Assembly: GCA_029204225.1 (NCBI GenBank)
Contig: MU831993.1
Location: 1-64,000, forward strand
Source: Diphasiastrum complanatum
Lineage: Eukaryota; Streptophyta; Lycopodiopsida; Lycopodiales; Lycopodiaceae
DNA: 64,000 nt
Direction: 5' to 3'
The translations under genes and the position numbers were made by a program. The notes below the pieces were generated by a model. That model did not search any database. It saw nothing but the letters and a program-made list of their open reading frames with translations, and had not been told where the DNA came from. This document shows positions 1-11,799 of the stretch, one piece after another. Numbering within the stretch: the stretch's first letter is position 1; each line of letters opens with the position of its first letter.

Positions 1-261
1 AATTCGATTCCTTGCAGTAAAGAGCAGATACTTTCAGGATATGCTGAGAACTGCAGGAGAGGTGGTGGTATAGTGAAAGCTCCTTCTTTTGAGGATATCA
101 AGGTGAAAGAGCTGCGAGAGGAGACAAAATTGCTTACGAGGGAGTAGCAAATGGTAAAGGATAAGTGGGCAAAATATGGGTGCACGATCGCTGATGGTTG
201 GTCAGACACACGTAGGCGACCTATCATGAACTTTGTTGCTACTAGTATTTCTATCTTTTAA
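1..261 (+). pseudogene. hAT transposon / DUF659 protein fragment
   Basis: The frame beginning at 61 reads KYGCTIADGWSDTRRRP followed by IMNFVAT, which matches the DUF659 signature of plant hAT-type proteins (usually yGCtImsDGWtD...R..inF). About 15 codons upstream, in another frame, KSRYFQDML resembles the conserved segment before it. An in-frame TAG at 145-147, a frame change near 60-80 and a stop at 259-261 show that it is broken. It runs off the left edge of the window. DUF659 proteins are transposases or domesticated relatives; only a remnant is visible and no function is expected. Confidence 0.75.
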
Positions 262-371
262 TGTAGTGTGAATGCTAGTGGTTTGACAAGATCAAGTGTG
301 TAAATCTATCAATATTCAAAGGAAATCATTGGTAGGTAGGAGTTGTTACAAAGTGTTGATAGAGAGGGAGC

Positions 372-795
372 CTGTTACGTACCCATAAGGGCACGCAACA
401 TGTTTACCTGAGGTGACGGTCTCATTTATGGGACAGAACGCTAGTCTGGAGCTATAGGTCTTTTGGGTGCCACGTGTCAATGGCGCGAGGTGACCCTTTG
501 TTATGGACCCACGTCAGTGTGCACAACTGACACATGTCGATGGTTTCGACCCAAGGTTCCCATAAGGGGTTGACACTTGTTTTTTGGGCCATGTGCTTGC
601 TAGGTGGCGTCTATAAGGCCCGCCACCCAACAAGGCAAAAAGGGAAGGAAAAGGGTGTAGGTGGGGGGTAAAGGCTCCACTCATCATTGAGGAGCTTGTT
701 TGGCTTAGTCTCCTTGAGTTGAGTTCTCAAGTTCTCCAGGCCATTTTGTAACCAAACTCTTGCCAACTTTTCTTTCGAGCCCCCCTTAGTGCGCC
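372..795 (+). repeat. Putative gypsy LTR and leader
   Basis: The stretch starts with TGTTACGTACCC, has a promoter-like CTATAAGG at 611-618 about 185 bp before the first gag codon, and runs directly into a decayed gag frame. This arrangement fits a 5' LTR plus a short leader of the element whose gag follows. The second LTR is not seen, I could not place the LTR end, and no clear tRNA primer site is visible, so the boundaries are tentative. Confidence 0.4.
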
Positions 796-1688
796 ATGGA
801 CCTTGTTAGTGAGGGTCCATCTTCACCATCTCCTCCTCTTGATCTTGATATCGCACAACTTTTACATGCCTTGAATTCTCTCCAAAACCAAATCCTAGAA
901 ATGCAATCTAGGCATATCGTGGCCAAGCAAGAGTGGTGTTCTTCAACGCACTTGCGGTTTGCCGTCCTTTATCCCATGTTCAATCCGGAATTCCTTTTGG
1001 GTGAAAAGAAGGATCAACATCCTGATGTTGTACTATCGTGGCTCGATTTGTGGAAGTCATTTTTCCATGCACGACCCGCCTGATAGTACAAAGATCGTGT
1101 CTGCCCTCATGTTCTTATGCGGAAAGTCGTGGCAGGATCTGAAGGAAAGGGCTGGTCCCCTTCCACGTGGGATGCATTTCAGAAAGCCTTTAAAACGGCT
1201 TTTCTGCAAGTCCTAGATGATTTTGAGCACTGGCGGCGTTTTGCCACCTTGCAGATGGGTAGTAGGCCGTTAGATGCCTACATATAGGAGTTCCAGGAGC
1301 GAATTGACTCTGTTTTAATAAAGTTACACTTTATTTTGGGGCTTCCAAAGGAATTTCAACTAGAAGTGCGGCGTAACCAACCGCAGACAATTGAGGATGC
1401 TATTCGCAAAGTATGCCCAAGGTTGAGCAAAAGGAAAAGAAGTTTTTCAGAAGCGAGGCAAAGGCAAGACGGACATCGGTCCCTAGGGTGGGAAAAAAGC
1501 GCATCAGGTTGGATCGCGCGGACTATGACAAGGCGACAACCGGTGAGTTGTGCTTCTCCTGCATGGAGAAGGGGCCTCTGTCAAAAGATTACCTGAAGAA
1601 GAAGCAAAAGAAATCGGGCGGACAACTTAAATCTTTTAAGGCGCCAGATAATTTAATATTTATTTTGTTGATTTGGATGGCACCATAG
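796..1688 (+). pseudogene. Ty3/gypsy gag remnant
   Basis: Three overlapping frames together give a retrotransposon gag (capsid) domain. An N-terminal part lies at 796-1083 (ATG at 796), a middle part contains WDAFQKAF and WRRFATLQMGSRPLDAY, then GLPKEFQLEVRR and a lysine-rich tail. A zinc knuckle is recognisable as CFSCMEKGPLSKDY near 1549-1590, but the His and the last Cys of CCHC are Pro and Tyr. A stop lies after PLDAYI near 1287 and at least two frameshifts are present. Capsid packaging function is lost. No pol follows on this strand; a MITE-like insert begins at about 1684. Confidence 0.75.
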
Positions 1689-2166
1689 AACCCACGGTTC
1701 TCAGAACCGTGGTCCTGGGAACCGTACCACCGTGGTACGGTTCCTGTAGTTAATTAATTAATTATTTATTTTTTTCCCAATTTCCCCCCAAAACCCCTCC
1801 CAAGGCATTTTTGGTCCTCATCATAAATTTCACAGATTTCACACATGGTCCTTTGATTTCACAAACGATTTCACAGATTGAACCAGATTTCATAGATTTT
1901 TGGATTGGATTTCACAAATGATTTCACAGATTGAACAAGATTTCACACATATTTCACAAATGGTTCTCTGATTTCACAAATGATTTCACAGATTGAACCA
2001 GATTTACAGATGTCATAGATTTTTTTTGGCGTTTTTTTGGCCTATTTTTGGGGGTGGGAAACAAAAATAAAAGTATTTAATTAATTAACTGTACGGTTCA
2101 CGATTTTTTGTGAACCATACGGTTCTCAGAAATGTGATGAACCGTGGACGGTTCATTAATTCTATG
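1684..2166. mobile_element. Palindrome-rich MITE-like element
   Basis: Both ends carry inverted CCATAGAA and several copies of ACGGTTC/GAACCGT. Inside the left end are a 9-bp perfect hairpin (1692-1700 with 1704-1712) and a 27-bp palindrome with 13-bp arms (1718-1744). Near the right end lies another inverted pair around 2091-2130. AGTTAATTAATTAA occurs just inside both ends in inverted orientation. The middle (1826-2010) is a degenerate repeat of TTTCACAGATTGAACCAGA. It interrupts the gag remnant region. This fits a non-autonomous terminal-inverted-repeat element; the superfamily is uncertain and the target duplication was not resolved. Confidence 0.5.
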
Positions 2167-2234
2167 GATGACACTAGTTGTGAGAATTGTCGCTTTAATC
2201 GTTGGACGCCAAGTTGTGACTGTTCTTTTTTTAA

Positions 2235-3250
2235 TTGTTTTTTTATCTGACCTTACGGACCTTATTATAATCGATTTGAATACCTTTATCAAATATGACA
2301 TGGCCCACGTATTTGAGTTTAGTTTGAAAGAACTCTCATTTCGACTCCTTAGCGTAGAGCTTTTCTTGCCTTAGAAGATCTAAGACAATACGAAGATGCT
2401 CTTCATACTCCTCAAGGGTCCGACTATAAATCAATATGTCGTCCAAATACACCACGACAAACTTTCCCAGATATGGACAAAGGATATCGTTCATCATCTG
2501 CTGGAAAGTGGCAGACGCATTCGTGAGTCCAAAGGGTAAAACTAAAAACTTGTATTGGCAGTACCTGGATCGAAATCTAGTCTTAGGAACATCCTCGTTC
2601 CTAATCCTTATCTGATGGTATCCTGATCTAAGGTCAATCTTGGAGAAATACTTAGCTCCATTTAGACAATCCATTAGATCATCCATCCTAGGTAAGGGAT
2701 ATCTATTCTTGATGGTTAAGTCATTTAACTTTTTAAAATCGCCACACAACCATGTGCTGCCATCCTTTTACTAACCAAAAGCCCTGTATGTAAAAAGAGG
2801 TAGAACCATCTGAAGATAAGCCAATTGCTCCTGGCAAGGAACTTTGTGAATCCCAAGAAGGACTCCACTATCTAACTCAGCAACGTGGGTATTATTTATA
2901 GGCATATACAAAGGCAAATGCGATAAATCAGTATTTAGACTCTGAACTTCATGGTCATCCACATAGACTTCATCTATAAGAAAGCAAAGATAAACTTTGT
3001 TTTTATAGTCTTTCAAATATTCGACAACTTCTAAAGCAGAAACAACAAGATCAAAAGGCCTATTTACATCACCTTTTAGTTCAACAAATGAGCCATAATG
3101 CAAAAGGTTATACTATGAGTTTCATAGTCCTTTCTTAAGGACTCATTTTTGGATTAAAACCACTCCTTTCCTAAGATTATGTCTACGCTATTTAAATTCA
3201 TAATATGAAAATCCAGCAGTTCAACATAATCTTGAATTCTAAGCGGCAAC
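2235..3250 (-). pseudogene. Ty3/gypsy protease-RT fragment
   Basis: On the minus strand the order is a protease C-terminal piece (about 3250-3150, FHIMNLNSVDIILGKEW), a spacer frame (3103-2771) I cannot assign, then reverse transcriptase (2770-2235). RT motifs are [42 protein letters not shown] and the catalytic YLDD, followed by YVGHVI. Stops after EWF and within KESK*EFF and a frame change before DGSTW show decay. The 3' part of RT, RNase H and integrase are missing to the left. It belongs to a different element from the plus-strand gag at 796-1688. Confidence 0.8.
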
Positions 3251-3389
3251 TAAGAAACAAGCTGGTCCCAAGCTTGCCAATCTTCCCCCAACGCCATTTT
3301 CACCACATACAAGTGACTACTTGGTGCGGTGGCCGCCTTGAGTTTCTACACCAATTTAGCATTTATAAACTTGTGTGAAACCATCATCA

Positions 3390-3560
3390 AAAACAAGGTT
3401 ACAAGCCGATTTGAATTGGGCCGATTTGACCGGTTCGAACCGGGAAAAAAAATCCAAAACGTTTTTTTGGCTTTTTTGGAGTTTTTTTTTTTCCGGTTCA
3501 AACCGGCTCCGAACGGTGTGAACCGCGGTTCGAGGTCCGAACCGTGGTTCGTGCAACTAT
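3390..3560. repeat. Fold-back-like repeat near GAR1 intron
   Basis: The stretch is built from GGTTCGAACCGG and CCGGTTCAAACCGG palindromes around a T-rich core, and ends with GAACCGTGGTTCGTGCAACTATGG. The inverted end CCATAG... and the GAACC(A/G)CGGTTC blocks resemble the ends of the element at 1684-2166, so it may be a related, partly deleted copy. No coding sequence is visible in 3251-3717. Confidence 0.35.
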
Positions 3561-3717
3561 GGTAAATATTCAAAATTCTCTGCTACATCTACGTACAGCA
3601 AGAAGATAGCTGCTGGTTAACGTCTAGAGGATACGAACTTATTTTTGTCATGCAAAACTACAATCACCTGGTCCTGATTCCTAACAAATAATAACATATA
3701 TTTTTTTGCTTCTACAG

Positions 3718-4681
3718 AGGTTTCAGTCTTTTCGCATGCATGTGAAGGAGAGGCAGTTGTGAAGCTGACAAACGAGAAGATTCCCTATTTCAATGCACCC
3801 ATTTTCTTGGAGAACAAGACACAGATTGGCAAAGTGGAGGAAATTTTTGGTCCTATTAATGAAGCAGTAAGCAATCCTCATCACTGTTTTTTGGCTGGAG
3901 AGGATGAGAATTTGCAAAGCAAACGTGTGGGATTCCTTCTTTTACTTTTGTAAACGGTTAGTTACAGCATATTGAACCTTCAAAGATGTTCGATTCTGTT
4001 ATAACTGATGGAATCTTTTGGACTGGAGATAACTGGAGCATCTTATTGTTTTGCAGTACTTTTCTGTTAAAATGCAAGAAGGAATCATTGCAACTTCCTA
4101 CCAATGTGGGGACAAGTTTTATATAGATCCAAACAAGCTTTTACCCTTGCAACGGTTTCTACCTCAGCCAAAGTAAGAACTCCCTTTAGATTTGATATTA
4201 CTTTGAGTAGGACTATCAACATTGTAAGGAGTCAGTGGTGATATGTAACTTTGTAATATATTGGTTGTGAATGTTTCTTTGAGTTCTGCACTCAATTTAT
4301 TCTACTTGCATGTCATGTGTTTTGTAAACCAGTAAAATGGGTTGAGATATTGCAGTCATTGAGAAAAGCTCTGGCTGATTTTTATTTTGCAGAGGACAAG
4401 GTGGACTGCAAGGTGGTGGAGGACGTGGCGGGGGTCGTGGTGGTAAGTGGCAGCTTCAAATGGCTTAGCTCCTTTGCAATTGTCTTTCTTTGTCATTGGT
4501 AGAGTTTGTTGCTGGAATGCTTATTTGAATCTATAATACAGGAAGAGGTGGGCGTGGAGGAGGCCGTGGGGGCCGAGGTGGAGGTGGGTTTCGTGGAAGG
4601 GGTGGTGGGAGAGGTTTTGGTGGTGGCCGTGGTGGCTTTGGTGGTCGTGGTGGAGGATTTAGAGGAAGGGGTAGAGGATGA
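3718..4681 (+). CDS. GAR1: GAR1, H/ACA snoRNP subunit (5'-incomplete)
   Basis: GAR1 is the H/ACA ribonucleoprotein subunit that works with dyskerin (CBF5), NOP10 and NHP2 in nucleolar pseudouridylation of rRNA. Four exons are visible: 3718-3866, 4057-4172, 4393-4442 and 4542-4681, with GT-AG introns and matching phases. The conserved core reads [72 protein letters not shown] and RFLPQPK, followed by a C-terminal glycine-arginine-rich domain ending RGRG-stop at 4679-4681. The usual N-terminal RGG-rich exon is not found between 1 and 3717, where transposons sit instead. Either the first exon lies beyond the left edge behind a large TE-filled intron, or this is a 5'-truncated copy. No internal stop or frameshift is seen in the remaining exons. 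Confidence 0.88.
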
Positions 4682-7600
4682 TCTCTGATTGCTTAAGCGC
4701 TTGAAAATTGGTCGGGTTGTTATTGTAAACCAGTTACTTCAATATTTAATGTTGTTTACACCTATGGAGTCGTAAACACATTCTATGAAGCACAAGGCAG
4801 CAAGTAGCACATCCACATAGTTTTTTACTATTTTCTGCGAGATGGATGAGCCTTTCTCACAAGGGCTTCGGTGCTTGCCGATGATTCTTGTCATTAAATT
4901 TCCATAAAACAATTTTGCTAATCTCTAGTTATGAAATTCCATCAAAATTGGCCTCCCATCTATCCTTTTGGGAACGTGATGAGTTTAACACTTTGAGTTC
5001 ACTCATTTTGGTAGAGTGCTTGAGGAGTTAGTGGCCTTTACGTTTTGTGTAAAACTACTTTGCTAAGAGTTAGTATTTGTGGTTTAAATTTCTTATGTTT
5101 TAGATAATTTCTGCCTCAGTCCAAGCTAAGTCTAATACCACTCTGGATGAATGGATGGATTCACATTGGGGAAAATCGGGGAGGGAAGATATTTGTTTCC
5201 TCCTTTCAGTGGAGTAACTTTTGGGTTGCCTTTCATAAATTTGCATATAGCCTCACTTGATTTGTTGAAATAGGCCAGTCAATGTTCTTCTCAATTCATC
5301 GGTAATACTATTTACGATAATGAACGAAGACGCTTTTGCTTATGTGTCGGCCAAGTATGGAATTTGCAGATTGTTTTCTTATTGTCAAAACATTCCCATC
5401 GTAGTGTAAAACACAATCCAGCTACATGTCTGATTGATGCTCAGATTTTTGTTTTCTCGTCCATCACATAATCAATTGCATTCTAATATATACAATTCTA
5501 GGTTTGTAAAAATGAAGTTGATACCCTGAACTTAACATCCAGAATGAGCTTAAGAGGTTAATTAATGCGAGAATGTACTCCAGCTTCTATAAAGTCCTAG
5601 AATTTTTTTCGACCGGAAGTTTTTTATAGACTAACACTAACGTATTTGACAAGACTTTCCTCCCTAATTATCCAGATCCTATTAGGCTCTTGATATGAAT
5701 CAAGAGATCTCTAATTATGATTTGGACAATTATGGAATGTACATCAAGAATCTGCAATGGTCTCCTATTTGCAGTGTTTGAATAAAAAGCAAGCGGAAAC
5801 AGAATGTTCAATTGCAGAAATTGAATACTAAGCTGTTTTGAAAAAGGAGGTGAGTTTTAGAAGCTAGTATGCAAAAAGTATTTTACTTCCACAATATTAA
5901 CATATGTTATCAGTATATCACAATCGAACATGTAAGTTTGGCATAGGATGCACATTGAATTTGTTTTCTGTTTATTCATGTGCTGTATTTTAATAGAAAT
6001 GAGTGATTGTGACAAGTGACAAAGTCCATGATTTCTTGCTATTTAATGAATTGTATACTATATAAAGCTGTCTATTTCTTGCTTGGGTACAAATTGCATA
6101 CCTTGTACATGTTTTTGGGAAGAATGTGATTTTATATCACTGAATAAAATTCATTCTGTATTTTGGCCTAGTAATGGACATAATCTTTTTTAGACCCAAG
6201 GTTTTGGAGTTAAATTCTGCTTGTGCCCATTGTAAGGACATACGGGAAAAAAACAGCTCCTCTACTCCACGGAATTTTGGAGTAATGTGTCTCTGAGTTG
6301 CACTTAATCTAATGGGGCTCTCAATCCGAATGCAAGTCATTAACAATTTGATGAGAAGAATAGAACCTTGAGTTTTTGCATCTAAGACGACCTACAGGAA
6401 TCTAACTATTTTTTTAGGAGGAAATCTTGAACAGCATATCTTAGGGAAGCCACAATTTCTTAAATCAGTTATTGACGGGCAATTTTTGTAGCAACAATGT
6501 CTTTACTGAGGCTATGTGTTTTATTTTGACTGTTCCCATGTGGAATCATAGAATGACCCGAGAGATTCTTAGTCACTCTATATTCCTTTCCTTTCATCTC
6601 TACTTAGACATGCATGTTTCTCCTTGGCTCATAAAACTCTTTGGATTGGATGGTTAATGTTTGTTGCATTATGAATCGATGTTTTTCGTAAAACTGCAAG
6701 ATGGCACTTATACAAGCAAAATGTACTAAGGTATAGGCAAAATCACCTAAAAGTTCAAAATAAACTGGAAATTAAAGTGTTTTTCAAACAACTGCAAATC
6801 ATGGACGAATTAGTGGGAGAAACATGGCTGATTCCATAGTATTAGCAGAGTCTAACATGCTTACCTTGCGAATGGTGTGGGTTCACAATTTTCACCAAAT
6901 GGACTTTTATAAGCCTATTGTCATGACTATGGGCTCTAATAGATCATTGACAAGGAAAGTTGGTTACAATGTCTTTTCTCTCCATGTTCATTTTTGATTG
7001 GATTTAAGATGTGCAATGATTTAAATTCACGTCGAGAAATTGCTCATCAATGTATTTAGAAGTCTTTTTATATCTAGTATGGAATGAAAGTGGAGGGAGC
7101 TCTCACAGTCATTGGTAACAAGTATGACACAAGAGCAAGACCTTTAATGGTTTGGGAGTAACTTTAATAGCCACAACTCTACATATTTTAGAAGTCGTGA
7201 TATGGGCTTGACTTGAGTAACTTTAATGGCATGGGAATAACTTTTATGTGCTTTTATGGCAAGGGACTGGGCAAAAGTTTTTGCCCCCGGTTTAGAGAGA
7301 GAATAACTTGTGGTTGTAGGTCCAAAATAATGTTCAATTGGCTCAAGTTGTGTTGCAACCTTTTTTTTTTATTATAATGGTAATCATTTACAAAAGTTTG
7401 AGCATGATAACTGTTTTCCCTTTTGGAGAGGAGGCACTTACTATTGCAATCTACAAGTCATATTGGAAAGAATATTATTGTATGAAAATTTTAATATGTA
7501 TAGAACATGCTTCATAAAGGTAGCATCATGCATATTATGCATGACAACAAAATTTTATCGCTCAAAGATTGGGTACCAATAATAAATTTCACTTATGATG

Positions 7601-8610
7601 CTTTTTAATTGGCGAAATCAATCTCGTAGATTCCATAGGTTGAATGGCCATTGAGAGAGCTACAATGTCATGAAAATTAATTTTTTCTCATGACATTGAT
7701 GTCTAATGTAAGTGTGCAATTCATTAAATGGAATCAATGTACGATGATGGTACATAACATTTGTCACAATATGTTGTTATTGTGAATACGTATATTTACA
7801 AATGTTCATCAATCAATGGCATGTAGACAATGTCGACCTCACTTTCACTTGTTAGTTGTAGTAGGAATTCTAGTAATAAAGAACTAGTGTAACACTTTAG
7901 AGGAAAAAAAAGGAAACAGTTTTGAATAAATGCATGAGAGAAAAGTCAAAGGACATCAAAAAAGTGAATGAATATTTTGGAATTCACATTGGGTTTAGTT
8001 CGAGGGGTTGTCAAGGCTCTATCAAGTGCAATGGTGAGAGTGACATTTAATGAGACATGGTTGGTCTTAATCAAATATAAATTCCGTATGCCAATCTTGG
8101 GGAAAATCTTTTGCAGTTTCTTTTTTGTAGTGAAAATAAATAGCTTATGTCATAGTAGGAGAATTATTATGGGCCACAACTGCAACCAAGATAAAAGATT
8201 ATGTGAACTTTTGACACTTTTTGCTTGAAAAAACAGAAGAAGTGAGTAGAAGATCACCTTTCTTAAACCAACACATCCTAACTCTAACTTTTAATAAATC
8301 TAAAACATGATAGATGCTCAAGTAGGAGTTTAGAGCGGAAGGAAAGAACAACACAAGTAAGTGCTCATCTTGAATAAATGTAAGGTAATAAGTATTATGA
8401 TAGTCTTGGTTGGGACTTGTAGTTTTTCCAACTTTGCCAACATTATTTAAAATATTCCTACCCTTGCCTAGCTTGTTACTAAAATCACTCTTGATTAAAA
8501 TAGGAATCGAGATAGTGTAACAAGTGAGAAGGTTGGTGTGAGGGGCATATTTATAATATAAATACAACAACGCTACCACTATCCCTCAAAATGGTACACA
8601 TAATAAAGTC
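4682..8610. other. Intergenic, no gene seen
   Basis: This begins with the probable 3' UTR of GAR1. The rest is AT-rich, full of stops in all frames, with only short chance frames (for example 6472-6657 and 7968-8228) that match no family I recognise. No long repeat, LTR or structured RNA was seen. Confidence 0.6.
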
Positions 8611-8850
8611 TATGGAGTTTTGATTAGCGGCCATAGGATTGATACCAAAAAGGATATGGAGTTTTGATCACTGGCTATAAGAGTAATACCAAAAAGTCAA
8701 TTTTCTTGAGTTTAGTGCATGGATCATGCATGGTAAGGAGGTACAAAGGGACTACTAAATTGACAACCAAAACCATTATAGTTGAATCTTTGTTGTGAGG
8801 TGATTTTCAATTCTGAATCTTTGGTTGTTAGGTGATTTTCAATTTTTAGA
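8611..8850. repeat. Two small tandem duplications
   Basis: TATGGAGTTTTGAT...AATACCAAAAAG/GATACCAAAAAG occurs twice with a 44-bp period at 8611-8698. A second pair based on GAATCTTTG.TGT.AGGTGATTTTCAATT repeats at about 8784-8848. Nothing coding is associated. Confidence 0.6.
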
Positions 8851-9340
8851 GTTCCATGTAGTTGGGATGGAGATGACACACTGAAATCTAGGAAAAATCT
8901 AGGATATTTTTTTGATGTTAAAAACGTTTGATCTTTGTTCCTCGATGTTAACGATGTTAATTGAGGGCAATTCAAACAAGGCAGCAACAAGCTTTGCACA
9001 CTCATACACTAGCAAGTTATCATGTGACTACATTTACTCGTTAGAATGGATATCTTCTTTTATCCTTGGAAGTTGGGTATTTTCTCAACTCTCTTGCGGA
9101 TTTGCAAACCGCTCTCTGTGGATCCCATGTGGATAGCTACTGTTTGCAAAACCTGGCTGTGGATCTCGATTGGCTGGCATAGCGACTGTTTGCAAAGTTG
9201 ATGAATAGCATGCTCTGATTTTCTATGCAAATATACCACGGTTCAAGAGAGGAGGAAGTTTGAATAGGGCTTTACAAGGCAGTGTTACAGAAAAAGATAC
9301 TCACATTCTAACAACATGCACGCACGTACGCACACGCACA
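8851..9340. other. Unassigned sequence left of Helitron end
   Basis: There is no recognisable gene. If the Helitron end at 9395 belongs to a full element, this stretch is part of its body, because a plus-oriented element extends to the left of its CTAGT. I could not find its 5' TC end. Confidence 0.4.
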
Positions 9341-9394
9341 AGCATGCGTGCACACGTCCGCCATTGCCCGTCAACGACGGACACTCACAACTAG

Positions 9395-9395
<1 letters not shown>
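9341..9395 (+). mobile_element. Helitron 3' terminus (element H0)
   Basis: CCATTGCCCGTCAACGACGG forms a short hairpin (CCGTC, loop AAC, GACGG at 9368-9380) and is followed 10 bp later by CTAGT (9391-9395). A GC-rich hairpin just upstream of terminal CTRRT is the diagnostic 3' end of Helitrons. The same module recurs four more times between 11.5 and 15.3 kb. The element extends left; its other end is not identified. Confidence 0.65.
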
Positions 9396-9452
<57 letters not shown>

Positions 9453-9484
9453 GATATATATATATATATATACACACACACATA
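9396..9484. repeat. (TA)n(TG)n(TA)n microsatellite between Helitrons
   Basis: ATATATATGTGTG... followed by a long TA run and CACACA fills the gap between the 3' end of H0 (CTAGT at 9391-9395) and the 5' TC of the next Helitron at 9485. Confidence 0.9.
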
Positions 9485-10002
9485 TCTATATATATAAAAC
9501 TATTTGTGCGCATGTGTATGGGTGCACCCATGCATCTTCCTCTCCTCACCCATGCATACACACTTCCTTAACTAAAAATGATGAGGAGGGGATGCATTTA
9601 TGAGAAAAGTGCATATCCCCATACATTTGCACATTGTGTGCATTGAGGGGTGGGCCTCAAAAAGATTCCCCACCCCCGCCCTCCTACTCACTAAATTCAA
9701 ATATCTTTCTCTAAATTCATTGAAGTTTGAAGTTAAGGTTTTATTTTCTTTACACACTTCAATGTGCATTAAACTTTAGCCAATAATCTTTATTACATGG
9801 CTTTCTTATTTATTTTAAATTATCAAAGTTTTTATCATAAATCATGAGCATAAATTTTTTTTTCCAATTCTTCAAATCCCTATCTTGGCCCGCCATTTTT
9901 AGAAATGTTTAACCACAAGCCCAAACTCACTAGATTTAACTCCTAAATTAGGAGCAAAAGAGACAATAAAAAGAGAAAAATAGGGCGGGGCGGGGATTTG
10001 GA

Positions 10003-10007
10003 ACACA

Positions 10008-10057
<50 letters not shown>

Positions 10058-10134
10058 TGCGCGTGCGCCTATGTGTGTGTAAGCGTGTTTGTTGTGTGTG
10101 TGTGTGTGTGTGTGCGCACACACACACATATACA
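10003..10134. repeat. (GT)n microsatellites
   Basis: There are two GT runs, about 10009-10052 and 10092-10114, separated by GCGCGTGCGCGTGCGC, a strongly alternating purine-pyrimidine stretch. A (TC)13 run follows at about 10226-10252, and a C-run with CACACA at about 10399-10427. They lie inside Helitron H. Confidence 0.9.
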
Positions 10135-10220
10135 CATCTCCATATTGTGGATGAGGTATATTGTATGAAGTATAGAGTCTAGAGTCCTTTTTCCTCCTTC
10201 TCTCCCTCCCACGGGCCCCA

Positions 10221-10258
<38 letters not shown>

Positions 10259-10689
10259 CAGGCTGACCAACCACCCATAGAGGGAGGGAGGTCCCTTCAT
10301 GCTCCTAAAAAAAATTAAGAAGGTTAAAATGTGTGTGTAGATATATAAAACAAGGGGGTGCCTCCATTCCATAAAAAATAAATATAACAATATATATCCC
10401 CCCCCCCCACACACACACACACACACATTTTCTTAAATGTAAAACACCTCCCCTTTAAAACGTAAACCCCTCGTTAAAAAATATGAATGTAAACCCCTTA
10501 AAAATGTGAACCCCCACTCCCCATCAAACAAAAAAAGTGAAGGGGCTTTTTGGCTCCCCATACACTAAGTTGTATTTTTTTTTTAAACGGAGACTAAAAA
10601 AAGTCCCCATCAAGAAAGAAATCCACCCCCCCTCCCCGAAAAAAAAAAAAAAAAAAAAAGAGCTAGGATTTTTAAGACTCAAATTTTTT

Positions 10690-10975
10690 CCTCCAAAGAC
10701 TCGAATTTTTCCAAAGATTCAAATTTTTCCAAAGACTCAAAGTTTTTCAAAGACTCGAATTTTTTTAACCCAACATTGAGCTTGGCAAAGAAGGATTTTC
10801 TGACCTTGGATCGGATCGGATAGAGGCAAATTTATTCCGACATTTTGTATATTTTTGACCCTGTGGAATTTTTTCGACCTAGAGTACAATCCAACCCTTT
10901 GTATATTTTTGACCCTTTGTACTGTCAACGTAGAATTTTTCCAAAGACTCGAATTTTTCCAAAGACATTGGGTCG
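10690..10975 (+). repeat. Degenerate 18-bp repeats in Helitron H
   Basis: Repeats of GACTCGAATTTTTCCAAA cluster at 10690-10770, with further copies at 10930-10970. The same unit appears in reverse complement in the two minus-oriented Helitrons (11800-12118 and 14395-14615), so it is a shared internal module whose orientation follows the element. Confidence 0.8.
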
Positions 10976-11608
10976 AAAAAAATCTGACAATGGATTTTTC
11001 GACCTTTTGAAAAACTCGAGCCTTCTTTTTCTAGGTTTTGTATAGCTTTTAGGATGCTCATTATTGAGGCTGGGCATCAAATTCCAACAAAACACACATA
11101 CATACCACATGCATGAACAACATATTCACTTTGAACTGTGGGTCGTCCGTTAACAGACATTTGCAAATAGAAATCGCCTATTGCCTGTCAACTTTTTATT
11201 AAGATACTCCTTGTGCTATTGTTGAGCATGGTTACATTTTGACCCCTACTATGGCTGAGATGTGTGAGATATGTTACATATTCGAGATGCGAGATCGACC
11301 ACCATCAAAATCATCGGTCGTCACCCAGATCGTTGGCGGCCACCTAAATCCACACCATATTTGTACGATCATTGGCCGCCACCCAAAATTTTGGCTAATT
11401 GTCAATAACAACTTTTGACCCAAACCATTGACCTTCGACCCAAACATCGGTCGTAACCCAATTTGTCGGCCGTCGACCGTCCATTGCCCTCCATTGTCCG
11501 CCTTCAATCATCAATCGCCCGCTATGAGCATCGTCCACACGTGTCGACCACAAGCCGCCACATAGATTGTCGTCCATTGCCCGTCAACGACGGGCACTCT
11601 TTACTAGT

Positions 11609-11613
11609 ATATA

Positions 11614-11645
<32 letters not shown>

Positions 11646-11694
11646 CATAGAGAGAGAGACACACACACATACACACACACACACACACATATAT
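11609..11694. repeat. Microsatellite separating two tail-to-tail Helitrons
   Basis: ATATATGTGTG, then a TA run, a GA run and a CA run lie exactly between the CTAGT of Helitron H (11604-11608, plus) and the CTAGT of Helitron H'' (11699-11695, minus). Confidence 0.9.
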
Positions 11695-11799
11695 ACTAGG
11701 AAAAAGTGTCCGTCGTTGACGGGCAATGGAGGCTGATCCAGGTGGCGGCCGATGATTTGGATCATGGCTAATCTCACATATCTTGCATCTCAAATATCT

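Larger units (their letters stand above)
9485..11608 (+). mobile_element. Non-autonomous Helitron H, apparently full length
   Basis: It starts TCTATATATATAAAACTA directly after an A, as Helitrons insert between A and T, and ends with a hairpin GCCCGTC-AAC-GACGGGC at 11578-11594 followed by CTAGT at 11604-11608. Its first ~470 bp are the reverse complement of the first ~600 bp of element H' (15244 leftward), including GGGTGCACCCATGCATC and TGCACATTGTGTGCATTG. It carries (GT)n tracts near 10003-10134 and an 18-bp repeat block at 10690-10975. No Rep/helicase frame is present, so it must be mobilised in trans. Length is about 2.1 kb. Confidence 0.65.

Noticed and set aside
8199-8579. 126-codon minus frame
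   Set aside because: No recognisable domain, low-complexity composition and no supporting signals around it.
9899-10426. 175-codon minus frame with TH and ER runs
   Set aside because: It is composed of GT, TC and GC microsatellites inside Helitron H.
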